From: Phytomonas francai
Taxonomy: Eukaryota; Euglenozoa; Kinetoplastea; Trypanosomatida; Trypanosomatidae
Assembly (NCBI GenBank): GCA_001766655.1
Contig: MJCC01000023.1
Location: 1 to 64,000 of the forward strand
DNA: 64,000 bases
Direction of reading: 5' to 3'
Shown: positions 1 through 11,471 of the stretch, piece after piece
How the letters are laid out: each line of letters starts with the position of its first letter
Numbering within the stretch: the stretch's first letter is position 1
Program-made: the position numbers and the translations under genes
Notes under the pieces: generated by a model
What the model was told of the DNA's origin: nothing
The model's input: the letters and a program-made list of their open reading frames with translations, nothing else
Databases searched by the model: none

Positions 1-1402
1 TATGTAATAATGCATTGTTCTTATCTTCTAAGTCTTATCTTTGAATTTAATGGTTACAATATTAATTAAGCTATACTTTGACATTTGTCGCTTTTAATGT
101 CGATCAATTATCATGAGAAAAAACTGAAACGTTCTATAGCGCGAAAAAATCAAGATGAAATTGGTTAGTTAGATTAAAAGGTATGCTATATGATGTGTCT
201 TTGTACCACTACTCTATCGTTATCTCTCTATTCTGAAAGACCCATCAAATTCATTAATTCAAAAGCAAGACCAATACAATAAGCATATATTCAGCCTGCA
301 TTGACAAGGGTCCTCAAGACAGGTTGCCCGTCACATACATTTTCTTCCCCAACAAGTGGCCCGAGCATGCAGCCAGTCTTGATGAATCTGCATGTATCTC
401 TGATACTTGCACCTATACAGATTAATTATTGGAGTAGATAAAAAGTATTCTACATGTTGAGCGGAATGGCGGCACAACTCCTGTCAAATCATAATAGCAG
501 TTTTATTTTAATTGAGGAGCGTCGGTAATCAACCCAAATAAACTTGTAGGAGGAGGGCCCAGCCAAGACACCTTCCACAAGAGTGTAAAGACCACTACTG
601 TATGGCAAAAACTCATTTGGAGAGTTTGCTGGGAAACCCTCCCGCGCCTTTATATGCGTATATATGGAGTGGGGTAGGAATGAGTAACAAGAAGTTTGAT
701 ACGAATAACACTAACCTGAGTCATTTTACTGAAATGGATTCGACTTCATCCGAGACGATCTGTCGCGAGAATACAGGGGTGGATCTCCTTCTCGAGTAGC
801 GGGCAGATTATGGCTCGGACTGCATCTATCTATCCATAAATGCCATGGACACGTACATTCCTCGGAGTCCCCGCAAGATCAGCGACTACATCACGCGTGG
901 CTGCTGCCTATCCACCCGCAGAGGGGCTTACGATCCGAACCAGCTTCTCACGATGCAGCCAAAGGAAACTAGTAAGGCAATGCTGATGCTCTATATGGGT
1001 GCGAACACTGTAAAACCCGTTCAAACAAGCCGTTTGGAAAAAAGGTCAGGAGCGGGCGCCGCTGCTCGCAGCGTGGCCATCATTTGACTATTTCAATCCG
1101 CTATTGGGTATCCTTGGATGCGCGCGTGTCGTTTTTTTTTTTGCGTTTTTGTCCTGCAGTGTGTCCAGAGGCTGGAGAGGAAGTTGGGGGCAAAGCACAG
1201 GGAGAGGGCCCCGTTCCCACATCATCAAACATAAGCCGTCTGCGAGCGGCACAAATGCAACACCAAAGGGTGGGAAGTCTCCAATGTCTAGGACCACCCC
1301 CATGTTGTCGTTGTCTGAAAGTCATATGTCGGGGAATGTTCTTTGGGGTCATGTCACGGAGACATAGCTGCAGGTGTTTTGAAGCTGAAATCTTCCTCCC
1401 AC

Positions 1403-1428
1403 GTGTGTGTGTGTGTGTGTGTGTGTGT
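1403..1428. repeat. (GT)13 microsatellite
   Basis: Uninterrupted GT dinucleotides, seen directly. Similar runs recur in other spacers of the window. Confidence 0.95.
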
Positions 1429-3167
1429 ATCAACCCCTGGAACAGGTTCTTACCGTTCATGGGAAGCGAGGCAGCCAGCTTTCACGGCGTCGGTTCACCA
1501 GAGTTAAAATTTCTGTCTAGCATTCAGAGTTAGGTCGCCACTTAGGGTAGGTTTTTATCTTCTATATTTTTGTTTTCAATCGGGTCTTTGGTTTCTTTTT
1601 TTTTATTTCTTTTTAAGTATTCTTTTTTTTTTTTTTGACTATATGGCCTGTTTCTATCCAGACTTTGAAGCTTATATCTTCGCAGCCATACTTTCCTCCC
1701 CTAACTATTTGTTTCTTTTTTTATTTGTTGAGCTTTGCCGTGGTGCAAGCAACACTTTGTTATCATTAATCTGGATCATAAAAATGTAACTACTTATTTT
1801 TAGTCGTTTTCTTCGTATTATTTAAATACATTTCCTAGTTTAAACATGCGATTTTATGTGTCAAGCTATCATATCCATAACTTGGCGACTTTTTTATATA
1901 CTACTTGTTCATACGTTTTTAATTTCAATACTTATAACTTTTTAAATTTACGTATGAAAATAGCCATACTTACTTGCGTCTGCGAAAGAATGTCTAATGC
2001 GATACTTGATGGGGAAAAAAGCGGGTAAAGATTAAGAGAGTTGGAGTTATGGTAAAAATTATAGTCTTCTTTCACCGAAAGGAGGATGAGCTCTCTTATA
2101 CACATTCACATTGCTAATACTGCTACTAATAGTAATAATGAGGCTAAAGGAGTATTTACGGTAAAAGGATAGGCGAACAGACGTCTAAATGGCAATGGTT
2201 CATGACATTTTCCTCAAAGTATTATTTGATCCATGCTATTTTAGTTGAGTTACATGATCTAATTTTTTTTGTGATATCATGTTCTGTCCCCTGCTCAGAA
2301 TTCACTTTTATTCAGGAACCTTTTTTAAAGTATTAGCGGAATTTATGAATACTTGTCATTTTTTAAAAAACCTCTATGGCTTATATGCGTGTTTATTTGT
2401 TGATTTCGTCGGCTCATGGACGCGCTTACTTCATCCTTTTCATTTGTTGTACTGAATCTATGCCTAAAAGGCTGAGAAGGAAACACACATAAAAGGCATA
2501 CGTATGTGTATATGCGCACTAATACGAATATTTAATCATACTTTTAGCCTTTTTTTTACATGTTTTCTGTTAATTTTGATATTCTTACTTTGTCTTTCCC
2601 TTTAGGGATGGTTTGATAATGGCACGCCCACGCCTGATTTTAATGCAGGCCAACCAAAAGGGGTTCATTTAATTGCGAAACTCAATTTAAAAATTTTTAT
2701 TTCGCCTAAATTCAAATTTCTTTACTTTTCCTTGGAGAAGAGTGCGTAGGGCTCTAAGATACTTAGCGCCTACTTTGACAGAAACTCTGATGAGATGACA
2801 CCTAGCTAAATATTTGTTCCTATTAATTTTCTGAAACACTTTTTTCCTCGATTAAAAGACATTCGCGAGTGGCGCAATTCATACTATGTAGCAAAGAGTT
2901 GCAATCATGTTAATATCTACGGCTGGCTTCACGTGCATGGCGTTTATAGTAGCCTTCATTTTTTTAGGTTGCGTGAACATGTGAACTAATGTATGTGTTG
3001 CCATAAAGCATACACAAAAATTCTTTAAACAATTCTTGCTTACCTTGGACAAAGAACAATTTTTTTAATTAAAAAGAAGCAGTATGCGGAAGTCATATTC
3101 TTCGGTCCATTTTCTCTTGTCCTTTGAGTGGACATCTGTCGTAACAGTTTGCCTTCTATTTTAATGC

Positions 3168-3214
3168 ATCTTTCTTTTTATTTTTAAGCTTTAATTTTAA
3201 CTAAACATTTTCAG
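3168..3214 (+). promoter_or_regulatory. Putative trans-splice acceptor for the 3305 gene
   Basis: A T-rich pyrimidine tract is followed by AG at 3187-3188 and again at 3213-3214, giving a 5' UTR of about 90-120 bases before the ATG. The role is inferred from kinetoplastid gene structure. Confidence 0.4.
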
Positions 3215-3304
3215 TTCGCATCAAATCAGAGGCACATCCGATTCCCCCGCGAAGTGAGACAGATCATATTCAAAAGAGCGTCAACATAGATCTGTGGAAA
3301 CTAA

Positions 3305-4915
3305 ATGAACTGTTTTAGGCGTTTCGTGCGGGAGTCGGACGACAGCTTATCGTCACTATACCGCGAGGGTGTCAAGGCAACCCAGGAGGGCCGCTATGTC
3401 ATTTCTGAGAGTATTTATCATCGAATCATCCACTCCCACCCGTCTTATAAGTTCTGGTTAAATGTACATAACAGTGTTCGGCAGACCAACCTTACGGGGG
3501 TTTGCGACACGGCCAGCAGAGAATCTGATAATTCTGCGAAGGATGAGGCGAATGGTTCGCATAAGCTGATTAAGCTTTCTTTCGATAACCATGTCATTCA
3601 AGTGATCGACTTTATTCGTTTATGCATGGATATTGCCCACATCCACATAAAGGAACCTGCAAACGAGATGAGTGGCAGACTCGCAATGACTTACTACGCC
3701 CTTGTTATTACCAGTCTGCTTGAGTTTTTACATTTAATGATGTTGTGGGGGGAAGAAGTTGGTGAGGGCCTGATGTCACAGGATAAGAGCACTAACAACT
3801 CTGGCGAGAAACTCCTCGCCACTCCCCTGGACATTATGATAAGTTTCCGATGCCTGAAGCACATAGTCATCTTTTACCTAGTGAGCGCCACGGTCAACTA
3901 CATCGTACTCAGTCTACAGTATATTTATTATCTAGATGGTCCTAAGAATAAGCTAAAGCTACGCATTTTAAATAACTGCTTGGAGCTAGGGAACCTCATA
4001 CATCTTAGTGTGAAATGGACGGTTCGTGCCATGCCGGAGTCTACCATTAGACAATTCCTCCTTCAACATATGTCCAGCATGCAATTTATCCCATGTGAAG
4101 AAGAAGAAACAGACGATGAAAAGAACACCGATGGTAAAAGTGACACTTTTTCCTTCAGAATAGGCGCTCAGTCTGTCAATGAGAGCTGGGGAGGGTTAGT
4201 GGACACTATTTTTGAAGATAAAGGCTTCGGCTCCTTTTTTTTAATTGCGAAGAAAATAAACCCCGCGATGAGGCTCGTGCAGGAGCTCCCGAAGAACCCC
4301 TGCGTGCGACTTCACATCGCGACGAAGATACCTAAACACCAGTTGGCCTGCATTGAACCACCAACGCAGCGCAACTCATTCCACTACATCTCGTGGTTCT
4401 TTTCCGAATACGTGAGCATAATTCCGGGGCATAATGGGCACTACCTCGCGCAGGAGCTTCCGGACCTGTTCGGCCCCGATGGCAAGTCCCCTCTCCAGCA
4501 CGTGATCGGCGATGTCGTGGATCAGCACACGAGCCTAAAAATTAAACCCAAGACGTGCGATAGCAGCGTGGTCTTCTTCAAATCGGACAACGCGATCCGC
4601 CCGCTCTCTGCATTCGAGATGAGCCAAAACATGCACAAACGGAAGAATCGCCCGCGCACCGCGGACAGCCTAAGACGTCATCTAAACCTCTCCGACCTTC
4701 GCGTATTGGCGGTGGTGGGGCTGGAGGAGCTCATGTTGCTGGGGGCCCCGATGTTGGTCATTACCTCCTCTTTGCTAACTAAAATGGGTCGCCACCAGCG
4801 CGCGTTGGAGTTCCTGAAGATGGTAGAAAAAATGTCGGAGTTGATTTACGGGGTGAACTCTCCCGAGTACGACTTTTTGGTCTCTCTGCATGATTTGTGC
4901 ACTGTTAAGCTGTAG
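3305..4915 (+). CDS. Hypothetical protein with a TPR-like C-terminus
   Basis: A 536-residue protein starting at the first ATG of the frame and ending in TAG. The N-terminal 50 residues (YREGVKATQEGRY, then a helix) and the last 60 residues (GRHQRALEFLKMVEKM then IYGVNSPEYDFLVSLHDL) resemble tetratricopeptide helices; the second has the YG-x3-P-x3 pattern of TPR units such as those at the end of SMYD proteins. No SET or MYND zinc motif is visible. The middle is mostly helical and hydrophobic (residues 105-250), followed by an acidic linker near 265-280. Coding GC rises toward the 3' half. I cannot name the family; a TPR-based scaffold is the best inference. It is the first gene of the + strand array and is followed by a 1.4-kb spacer. 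Confidence 0.8.
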   Translation: MNCFRRFVRESDDSLSSLYREGVKATQEGRYVISESIYHRIIHSHPSYKFWLNVHNSVRQTNLTGVCDTASRESDNSAKDEANGSHKLIKLSFDNHVIQVIDFIRLCMDIAHIHIKEPANEMSGRLAMTYYALVITSLLEFLHLMMLWGEEVGEGLMSQDKSTNNSGEKLLATPLDIMISFRCLKHIVIFYLVSATVNYIVLSLQYIYYLDGPKNKLKLRILNNCLELGNLIHLSVKWTVRAMPESTIRQFLLQHMSSMQFIPCEEEETDDEKNTDGKSDTFSFRIGAQSVNESWGGLVDTIFEDKGFGSFFLIAKKINPAMRLVQELPKNPCVRLHIATKIPKHQLACIEPPTQRNSFHYISWFFSEYVSIIPGHNGHYLAQELPDLFGPDGKSPLQHVIGDVVDQHTSLKIKPKTCDSSVVFFKSDNAIRPLSAFEMSQNMHKRKNRPRTADSLRRHLNLSDLRVLAVVGLEELMLLGAPMLVITSSLLTKMGRHQRALEFLKMVEKMSELIYGVNSPEYDFLVSLHDLCTVKL

Positions 4916-5625
4916 AAATGGGGTCCGAGTATGTTGTCGTTAGAAGCGGGTTTGATTATCTATTCCGTGTCTTTATCTGCATCATTTTTATGTATTTATT
5001 TATTTGGAGAAGTCCACCGTTTGTCCCTGTTACTGCTGTGTATGTTAGAGTGCTTAGATGAAGAAAGGATGCCGTCTTTATATTGGTGTGTAAAAGGACA
5101 CACAGGCATCCATTGTGTCGTTTGTCCTGCCCACTGCACTTACTCCATCTTGTTCTGACGTGGCCGCGCGCCGTATTCTCGAGGTTAACTTTTCTTCTTT
5201 TGGAGAATCTGTTAATGTGCTTCACCAGAGTGCCAGAATAGCACGGTAGGGTTTCGACTGACAACATAAGTAATACAGAGATTGTTTTAATAGTGGTGTG
5301 TGTGTGTGTATGTGCCGTTGGCTTATTTGTGCACCAATGGCGATCCTCCAGACCTCTTTCCCCGAAGGCGTAGATGGAAGCATGTGTTCATAAGGGATAT
5401 TGCAGTAGCAGTCTTCCGTAAGAACATTGATTACTGTATAGGGAATGATCATGTACCCAATGTCAAGGGATAGATATTAAAGAATGAATAGGGTTTTTTT
5501 TTTGTCTAAGCACTTTTATTGTTATTAATGACACTAGAAGGGTATCCTAATTAATCTAATTAAATCCTAGAGGTTGAATTTTTTTCACCCTTTCTTCAAG
5601 TGTACGCATGTAATTACTATAATGG

Positions 5626-5638
5626 TATATACATATAT

Positions 5639-5670
<32 letters not shown>
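5626..5670. repeat. TA-rich microsatellite
   Basis: Imperfect (TA)n with ACAT interruptions, ending in a pure TA run. Seen directly. Confidence 0.9.
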
Positions 5671-5673
<3 letters not shown>

Positions 5674-5931
5674 TGTAAAAGTATACTTGTCTCCAAATTA
5701 ATGAACTTTGTATTCTTTGAAAGTTCCTTTCTCTTAATACAATAGCTTCTATGAAGCTTTTTCCCTATTCCTTCTACTTTTATTCTAAATTGAAGATAAT
5801 ATTTTTATCTGCATGTCATCGTATCGATGAGATTATATGAGGAGGATCCTCACTGAGGCTTATTTTTATTTTTTTTATTTATTTGCCTTTTCAGCGTATA
5901 TGTATGATTTGATTTACGCAAATTATGGCAC

Positions 5932-5959
5932 AAATGTAAATGTAAATGTAAATGTAAAA
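5932..5959. repeat. (AAATGT)n hexamer repeat
   Basis: About four to five tandem AAATGT units. Seen directly. Confidence 0.85.
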
Positions 5960-6083
5960 TAAACAGATAATTAAATCAGCTCATCCGTGTTTTTTGATTT
6001 CTTATTTTTTCTATTCATTTGTAACTTACCTCATGTATGAAAAAAGGTTGTGAGTAATTCACATGGTTCCCTAAATCATAAAT

Positions 6084-6111
6084 CCCCATCTCTATCTTTT
6101 TTCAATTTCAG
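6084..6111 (+). promoter_or_regulatory. Putative trans-splice acceptor for the C2 gene
   Basis: A C/T-rich tract runs into TTTCAG with AG at 6110-6111, about 170 bases before the ATG at 6283. Inferred role. Confidence 0.5.
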
Positions 6112-6282
6112 GAGCTCCTTCTCTGTTTGTGGACTACAAATCTATCGAAAGAGCACTAGCATTTCCCTAAGATCTAGTAGCGTTCTTTAATATATATATC
6201 AAAATTATTTACTTGTATTTCCCTTGATCAGTACATAAACAGGTAAATTTGAATCATAGTGGAAGAAAAAATTAACATACTA

Positions 6283-7032
6283 ATGGGGAGACTTGAAATT
6301 TGTGTCTGTGCTGCGCGCAACGTCGGCAATATCCAAATAATCGGCAAAATTGACCCTTATGTAAAGGTCAAGCTGCAAGAGGAAAGAAAAGTGAAAGCCA
6401 ACTACAGAACCCAAGTCGTCGAGAACAGCCTTGACCCAGTGTGGAATGAACTTTTCAAGTTCCAAATATCTGACAGTAAAAGCACGCAAATTATATTTGA
6501 GCTGTGGAACGACAGCATCACGGTGGATGATCTCCTTGGAAGCTACCAGTTGTCGTTGAATGGACTTAAAGGAGGTGTAGTGCAAGACATGTGGGTAAAT
6601 CTTACGGACACGAAGCTCACCACAGCGGAACTGCACCTGCGTGTTCTGGCAGTTGGTTTTGGACGTGATCCAGACCCTGTGGATACCATCCTACACTCCC
6701 TTGAAGAGGATAGGCCTGCTGTACCCGCTAACCAGACCACGCGACCGAATACAAATGGGAATGAAGAAATCTCAACATACCCGATCAACTTACGGCCACC
6801 CCCTCAGACCGTGATAAATCTACCACAGTATCGACCTTCAACTGTAACCCCACCTGTAGGACAACCCCAGCCCGGGTATTATGGTAATCCACAGCCGCCT
6901 TTTCAGGCTCCAGCCCAGCCCACGTATTGTGGGAATCCACCATCCCAGCCTATGTATTCACCCGTTCCTCAGCAATTTCCAGGCCCGGCTCCAACGGTAC
7001 AACACGCTTATGGCGTTCCGCCCAACATGTAA
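6283..7032 (+). CDS. C2-domain protein with Pro/Gln/Tyr-rich tail
   Basis: A 249-residue protein. The frame is open from a GTG at 6259, but the first ATG (6283) starts exactly at the C2 fold (MGRLEICVCAARNVGN), so it is chosen. Residues 1-125 form one C2 domain: strand 1, then KIDPYVKVKL (Asp24), then NSLDPVWNELFKF (Asp51), then FELWNDSITVDDLLG (Asp77, Asp82, Asp83). The usual first Asp of calcium loop 1 appears absent, so calcium binding may be partial. The last 100 residues are disordered and rich in Pro, Gln, Tyr and Gly with PQ-PxY-GNP style units. C2 domains bind membranes or proteins; single-C2 proteins with such tails are common in kinetoplastids. Function beyond membrane or protein docking is not shown. 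Confidence 0.88.
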   Translation: MGRLEICVCAARNVGNIQIIGKIDPYVKVKLQEERKVKANYRTQVVENSLDPVWNELFKFQISDSKSTQIIFELWNDSITVDDLLGSYQLSLNGLKGGVVQDMWVNLTDTKLTTAELHLRVLAVGFGRDPDPVDTILHSLEEDRPAVPANQTTRPNTNGNEEISTYPINLRPPPQTVINLPQYRPSTVTPPVGQPQPGYYGNPQPPFQAPAQPTYCGNPPSQPMYSPVPQQFPGPAPTVQHAYGVPPNM

Positions 7033-7796
7033 GACCAAAGGGATCCTAGTGCTCTGAAAAACTAAGGGAGAAAATGTGCCAAACAAAAATATGAAATGCT
7101 ACAATTCCTTTTTTTTCCCTTGAAGTTAGTGGGTATAATATGAATGCTAAGCGAAGCATAGAGTTTATGCTTAATTGCGTAGATACACTCAGTGTCAGTT
7201 TTGGGCCGATACCAGCCTTTACTTATGGAAAGCGACATTCTGACACTGTATTGGGGTAGTAGGTGCCCCTTCTTTTATTTTACTATCATAATTACCCTAT
7301 TATTCCATCCCTTCCACACACACGCGAGGTAATTTAAATGGGAAGATCTTTTTTTCGTCACCACTTCATGAGTGAGGTTATTTCTTGAATTTAGGCATGA
7401 GATTTTCAATCCATGAATGCCGTACAATACATTCTTTTCCCATTTCTTGTTGCAGGGAAAAATGGTTTATATTGGTATGTATTTTACTCTAAAAGTTTTT
7501 CCCTTAGTTTATTCATTATCGTTTGGGAGAAAATCTACAATTGGATGAAATTTGAAGTGATACGCGTTATCAACCTGTGTGCGCTTTCATTTATTTTCCT
7601 TTACCTCTAGGTATTCCAAAAATTCACGAAGAGCGAATGTGAAACCTTTCATAGTGGTAGCTTAACTTTCTTCTTGTCTTGCTTTGTGTTTTATATAAGT
7701 TTGAAATACAAACGAAACAAACCAGGGAAAGGGTCCCAAATCACAAACCTTTTCCCTGAGTTGTGCTTACTCCAACCCGTTCGCACGCACGTGACG
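7033..7796. other. Spacer between the C2 gene and an orphan gene
   Basis: Contains no convincing gene. A pyrimidine-rich stretch ending in CTCTAG lies at 7583-7610. Confidence 0.55.
7583..7610 (+). promoter_or_regulatory. Putative trans-splice acceptor for the 7797 gene
   Basis: CTTTCATTTATTTTCC-type tract followed by CTCTAG, with AG at 7609-7610, about 187 bases before the ATG at 7797. Inferred role. Confidence 0.45.
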
Positions 7797-9197
7797 ATGC
7801 GTGACCAAAGGACATTGCCCCTAGCAAGTTTTTGGACCCAATCTTTTTCTTCCAACCTCGATCATCCGAAATCCTGCTCGATGATCGCCCAAACCCTGAG
7901 CTCGGTGGAAAACGGGGTGGGGTACTGTAGTCGACCCGTCACAGCGCAGGACGACGATGCCGAGACGCGCGACGCCGTCAGACCTCAGGGCCCTGCCGAA
8001 CGACAAGGCGGGGATGGCAGGGCGAAGGATTTCTCGCCGCCCTGCCGGCGCCTCGCGGCTTCGCAAAAGACGCTCTGCGAAGGGCGAAGCTGCTCGGCGC
8101 CGCGGCTGGATGCCGCGGCCTTTTCCTTGGAGTGCCTAAAGCGGTACTGCGGCCGAAAGGCCTCCTCGGTCGAGCGCATCGCGAGCCGGGATGACGGCCC
8201 GTTTAGCGAGCTGGCGCCGCGCGGTGGGGGGAGGGGCGGCGGCGCGTGGTCTTACCACCGGATCCCCCGCGGGGTCGTCTTCTCCGACGACGCCCGATTG
8301 CCTCGGTCGCGGTCGGCCGACGAATCGCCGGGGTCTGATCGCAGCTCCTTCGCGATCGCCTCCTCCCGGCGAAAGAGCCGTCCCTGGCGGGGGGGGGGCG
8401 GGCAGGGCTCGCCCGACGTCGCCGTCGTCGGGGAGGGGGACCCGCCAACCTTCGCCGACGCGCACTCCGCGCGGGAGAGCGTGTGCAGCTCCGCGCGGAC
8501 GCACGGCGCGCGGCTGGGCAGGTCCTCCTGCTCCTTCGCGACCTCGGCCGGGATGGAGGACGACAGCTTCACCTTCGGGAGCCTCCACCAGGCCGCGCGG
8601 CGGCGGGAGACCCGGCGGCCGCGGTTTCGCCTCGCCCGCGTGCTCTCGCTCTCCCGGCGTAGTTTTTTCGGCTCGCCGAACCCCAAGGGGCGGGGCGGGA
8701 ACCCTGCCGCGCACAACCTGAGCTCGGATCTCTTCGAGGGACCCCTGGTTTCCCACGCGGGGGGGCAGCGATGCCGCGCTGAGCTGTTCAATCAGTGCAG
8801 TAAATTATTCGGCGAGTGTGCTCCTAAATCTACGGCGCTGGAGGAGGACGACACCTGTAATGAGCTGGATTCCGTCTTGAGTTCCGGGGGAGGGTTCACA
8901 CAGTTCCGTACGGACCCCCCATGCCAGGACTCGAACTGCACCCCCCTGTCGATCAAGAACATGGGGATCGCAATGCTGCCGAAATTCACGCGAGTTTGCC
9001 CTGTTGACGGTCTAGATCACGGCAGGAGTAATTCCGAGATCGTCAAACCACAGGAGGTTTCACGGGTGATTCTTGGCAAAGACTTGGATTCTGTCGATGC
9101 CTTTAGAGCTGGCGACAACAGTAGGGGGTTCCTCCACTTGTCATACTTCATTCCAGATGACCCATGTGCGTCTGCATTTCACATCACTCATACCTAA
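7797..9197 (+). CDS. Orphan basic, low-complexity protein
   Basis: A 466-residue ORF starting at ATG 7797; the frame is open upstream only from a TTG. The protein is rich in Arg, Ser, Gly and Ala, mostly predicted disordered, with a very GC-rich core (about 7930-8760) between less GC-rich ends. I recognise no domain. The last 100 residues contain more ordered-looking segments (MLPKFTRVCPVDGLDHG; SRGFLHLSYFIPDD). The core is open in several frames on both strands because of its base composition, which weakens the case, but this frame is the only one that continues open into the AT-richer flanks on both sides. A lineage-specific protein is the likeliest reading; a frame error in the G-runs near 8390-8400 cannot be excluded. 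Confidence 0.6.
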   Translation: MRDQRTLPLASFWTQSFSSNLDHPKSCSMIAQTLSSVENGVGYCSRPVTAQDDDAETRDAVRPQGPAERQGGDGRAKDFSPPCRRLAASQKTLCEGRSCSAPRLDAAAFSLECLKRYCGRKASSVERIASRDDGPFSELAPRGGGRGGGAWSYHRIPRGVVFSDDARLPRSRSADESPGSDRSSFAIASSRRKSRPWRGGGGQGSPDVAVVGEGDPPTFADAHSARESVCSSARTHGARLGRSSCSFATSAGMEDDSFTFGSLHQAARRRETRRPRFRLARVLSLSRRSFFGSPNPKGRGGNPAAHNLSSDLFEGPLVSHAGGQRCRAELFNQCSKLFGECAPKSTALEEDDTCNELDSVLSSGGGFTQFRTDPPCQDSNCTPLSIKNMGIAMLPKFTRVCPVDGLDHGRSNSEIVKPQEVSRVILGKDLDSVDAFRAGDNSRGFLHLSYFIPDDPCASAFHITHT

Positions 9198-10655
9198 AAT
9201 TAGTCCGTGGGCCGCAGGGAGAGAGAGAGAGCGGGTGAGAACAGGCGACGACAAGCCCAGGCTATGCTCGGATCACAGGACATCGATGCCATGTCCACAC
9301 ACGAAAAACTCGCAATATAGCAAGAATGCTGTGTTGAGGGTCCCATCCACTCACGCCGTTTGCACGGAACGCTACATAGTGAAACGAAACGTGAACGCAA
9401 TAAACGATGTTCCAGAGATTTCTTTCTATAGGTTGTTAGTTTCAGATCACATCCTACAGTGGTATGGATGTTGCATTTAATTTAGAAGGTGTGTTTGTTA
9501 GACCAAACAAAGGGCTCGTACATATGGGATGGGCTAGGGGGGGGAAGAGGGAACATAATCATGCAAGGAAGGCAGCAAATCTGGCTAAGCTCTCTTTATA
9601 GAGTACACCACTATAGTCAAGTTTAGGTAGGGGGGAGTACAGTCGTCTTTGCAAGTGGAGAAGACTGAACAGATCACGTGCATTTCTTTAGCCCTCCCGT
9701 CGATTTCGAAAATGATATGAATTATGTAGTTTCAATTTTTTTTTCTCCCTTGATCAAAGGGCCCCAATGAGGTTGAAAAAATGACAGCCTTGATAAAGGA
9801 CGTTAAAGTTATAGTAGAACAAAGTTTTTATATGTATTGCTCAAGTTGTAGGTTTGAAGGTTCCACTTCCGTATGGCTACAAAACGTAGGTAGAGAGAAA
9901 ACTTTTTTGAGAATATGCCATACACCTAGGGGAGGGGGAATTGTGGGATTGCTCGACAATTTTTTTCTCCTTTTTCTTGTCGGACACATTGTGATATGCA
10001 ATAGGGAAAATATCTTAGATCTAGAAGCATCTTTCTATATTTATTTACTTCTTTGCACTTCTCATTCGATAGGAATTTCAGATGAATAACATAAAATGTT
10101 CTAGATATGTTACCATTATTTCGCACTTTTGGGATGATATTTATAATTTTTGATTGTTGAATTACCCCCAACTTAGATTTTTTTAAAGATAATTGTTATG
10201 ATAACTAAATTTACAAACCCCTCTTTTTTTCCGTGAATTCTTATTTCATTTTTACAGGATCGCAAACAATTTACCTTGAAGTGCTGTATGAAATCACTCT
10301 TTTTGTTGTTCGTATGTTAAAAGCTCTTTAAAAAAAAACAAGTAATTTAGGTACACTATTCTGTAGGATATCATCTCATTTTATTTCCTGCGGAATTGAA
10401 AAACTATTAGTTATCCTTGTGTGCGTTTTTAGTTTGTGGCTTCAGAATCCGTGGGGAACTAATAAATAGGTGCAATATCTTGCTAACGAGTAGTAACAGA
10501 GACATATGAGATACATTAAGTTGTTATATCTATATCTATATATATGTTACTTTGGAGTGTAATCAGATTTTTTTTCTATATCATAAACGTTAACCATGCG
10601 TCTTTACACCTTTTTAATCGTGCCGGTAACATTCAATTTGGATTTTTTTTAAAAA

Positions 10656-11038
10656 TTCTTTTTATACATGAACAAATTCAATTACTGAATAGTTTTTTTT
10701 TATTTTCATGCTTGCTTGTGATAAAGACCGGGATTGAGAACTATAACCCTACTTGGTTTTTCTGTTTTCTACCAAAAATTCTATTTTTATTTCTTTTGTG
10801 ACGTTCTCTAGGCTTGGGCGTTTGTTTGAAGTAATTGTATTTACTCATCGCCTTGATTTCTGTCAGACAGCCCCTGAATTGAAGACTGCAATTCTACACC
10901 GACTCGGGGAGTCCGTCGGATTCGTAGGCATGGAGCCTGCGGTCTTTCAAGCGACCTATTATACGCTTATTGTCTATCATAGATATGAATTCATGACTTT
11001 GATTTGTGGCATGAGGATTATATACTGATGGTATAGTT
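10656..11038 (+). repeat. 383-bp dispersed repeat, copy A
   Basis: Near-identical to 43157-43539 in the same orientation, offset 32,501 bases, with no net length difference and only a handful of substitutions. It includes a 91-codon open frame beginning at a TTG (10753-11028); the two copies differ there at one synonymous codon and one near-terminal residue (I versus R). A short hairpin, GACTC-GGG-GAGTC, lies at 10901-10913. No terminal repeats, poly-A tail or clear target-site duplication is seen. It may be a non-autonomous mobile element, a duplicated UTR element, or a non-coding RNA gene. Confidence 0.85.
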
Positions 11039-11343
11039 TTACCATATGTTTACATATTTACTTTTTGCTAGTTTCATAACATTTAGTATTTTTATCAACT
11101 GTAAAACTAATACGTCTGTGTATTTCACACATTTCTATGAAGCCTTGGTGGGGAGAGCCCATGACGATTTTCACTCTTTTTTAAAATTTGCGGTAATCGC
11201 TCTGCTATTTTAGATTGAGATTTTATTACTTTATTTACGAATCGAATCTCCGAAAAATCTAAAGGCGGAATCGGTAAGACGAAATTGGAGGGAAAACAAT
11301 ACCATCAACTTAGAGAATGCCTATATATACCGTGTTCACTGTG

Positions 11344-11377
11344 TCACTCTTTTCCTTTTTTTTTTCCATTGAAGCAG
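11344..11377 (+). promoter_or_regulatory. Putative trans-splice acceptor for the 11472 gene
   Basis: A long T/C tract ends in GAAGCAG with AG at 11376-11377, 95 bases before the ATG. Inferred role. Confidence 0.55.
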
Positions 11378-11471
11378 GAAGTTTGCAAGCCGACATATCT
11401 ATCTATATCTATCTATCTATAACATATCCTTCTGTACCTTCCCCCTCCCTCGGATTCGCGTAGAGCCGTCA

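Larger units (their letters stand above)
1..3304. other. Spacer without a convincing gene
   Basis: The first 300 bases and 1550-3304 are AT-rich with many stops in all frames. Bases 300-1530 are less AT-rich and hold two short ATG ORFs (602-799, 65 residues; 845-1087, 80 residues) that resemble no family I know and have no clear splice signal. This patch could be the 3' UTR of a gene left of the window, or a decayed gene. A GT dinucleotide run lies at 1403-1428. Confidence 0.5.
4916..6282. other. Spacer between the TPR-like and C2 genes
   Basis: AT-rich with no convincing gene. It holds a short GT run near 5295-5309, a TA-rich microsatellite at 5626-5670, an AAATGT hexamer run at 5932-5959, and a pyrimidine tract ending in AG at 6111. 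The small ORFs here have no recognisable motif. Confidence 0.6.
9198..11471. other. Long spacer containing a dispersed repeat copy
   Basis: AT-rich spacer of 2.3 kb. Bases 9200-9480 are less AT-rich and probably belong to the 3' UTR of the preceding gene. The ATG ORF at 9781-10089 looks spurious. The notable element is copy A of the 383-bp repeat at 10656-11038. TATC repeats at 11398-11420 and a pyrimidine tract at 11344-11377 precede the next gene. Confidence 0.6.

Noticed and set aside
8925..8960. TTCGAGTCC-like T-arm on the - strand
   Set aside because: The flanking bases do not form a five-pair stem, no acceptor or anticodon arm can be built, and it lies inside a + strand coding frame.
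9781..10089. 102-codon ATG ORF in a spacer
   Set aside because: Spacer-like composition, no motif, no splice tract, flanked by AT-rich DNA.
10753..11028. 91-codon frame inside the 383-bp repeat as a coding gene
   Set aside because: It starts at TTG, has no ATG near its start, and matches no family; its conservation follows from the near identity of the whole repeat. Kept only as part of the repeat.
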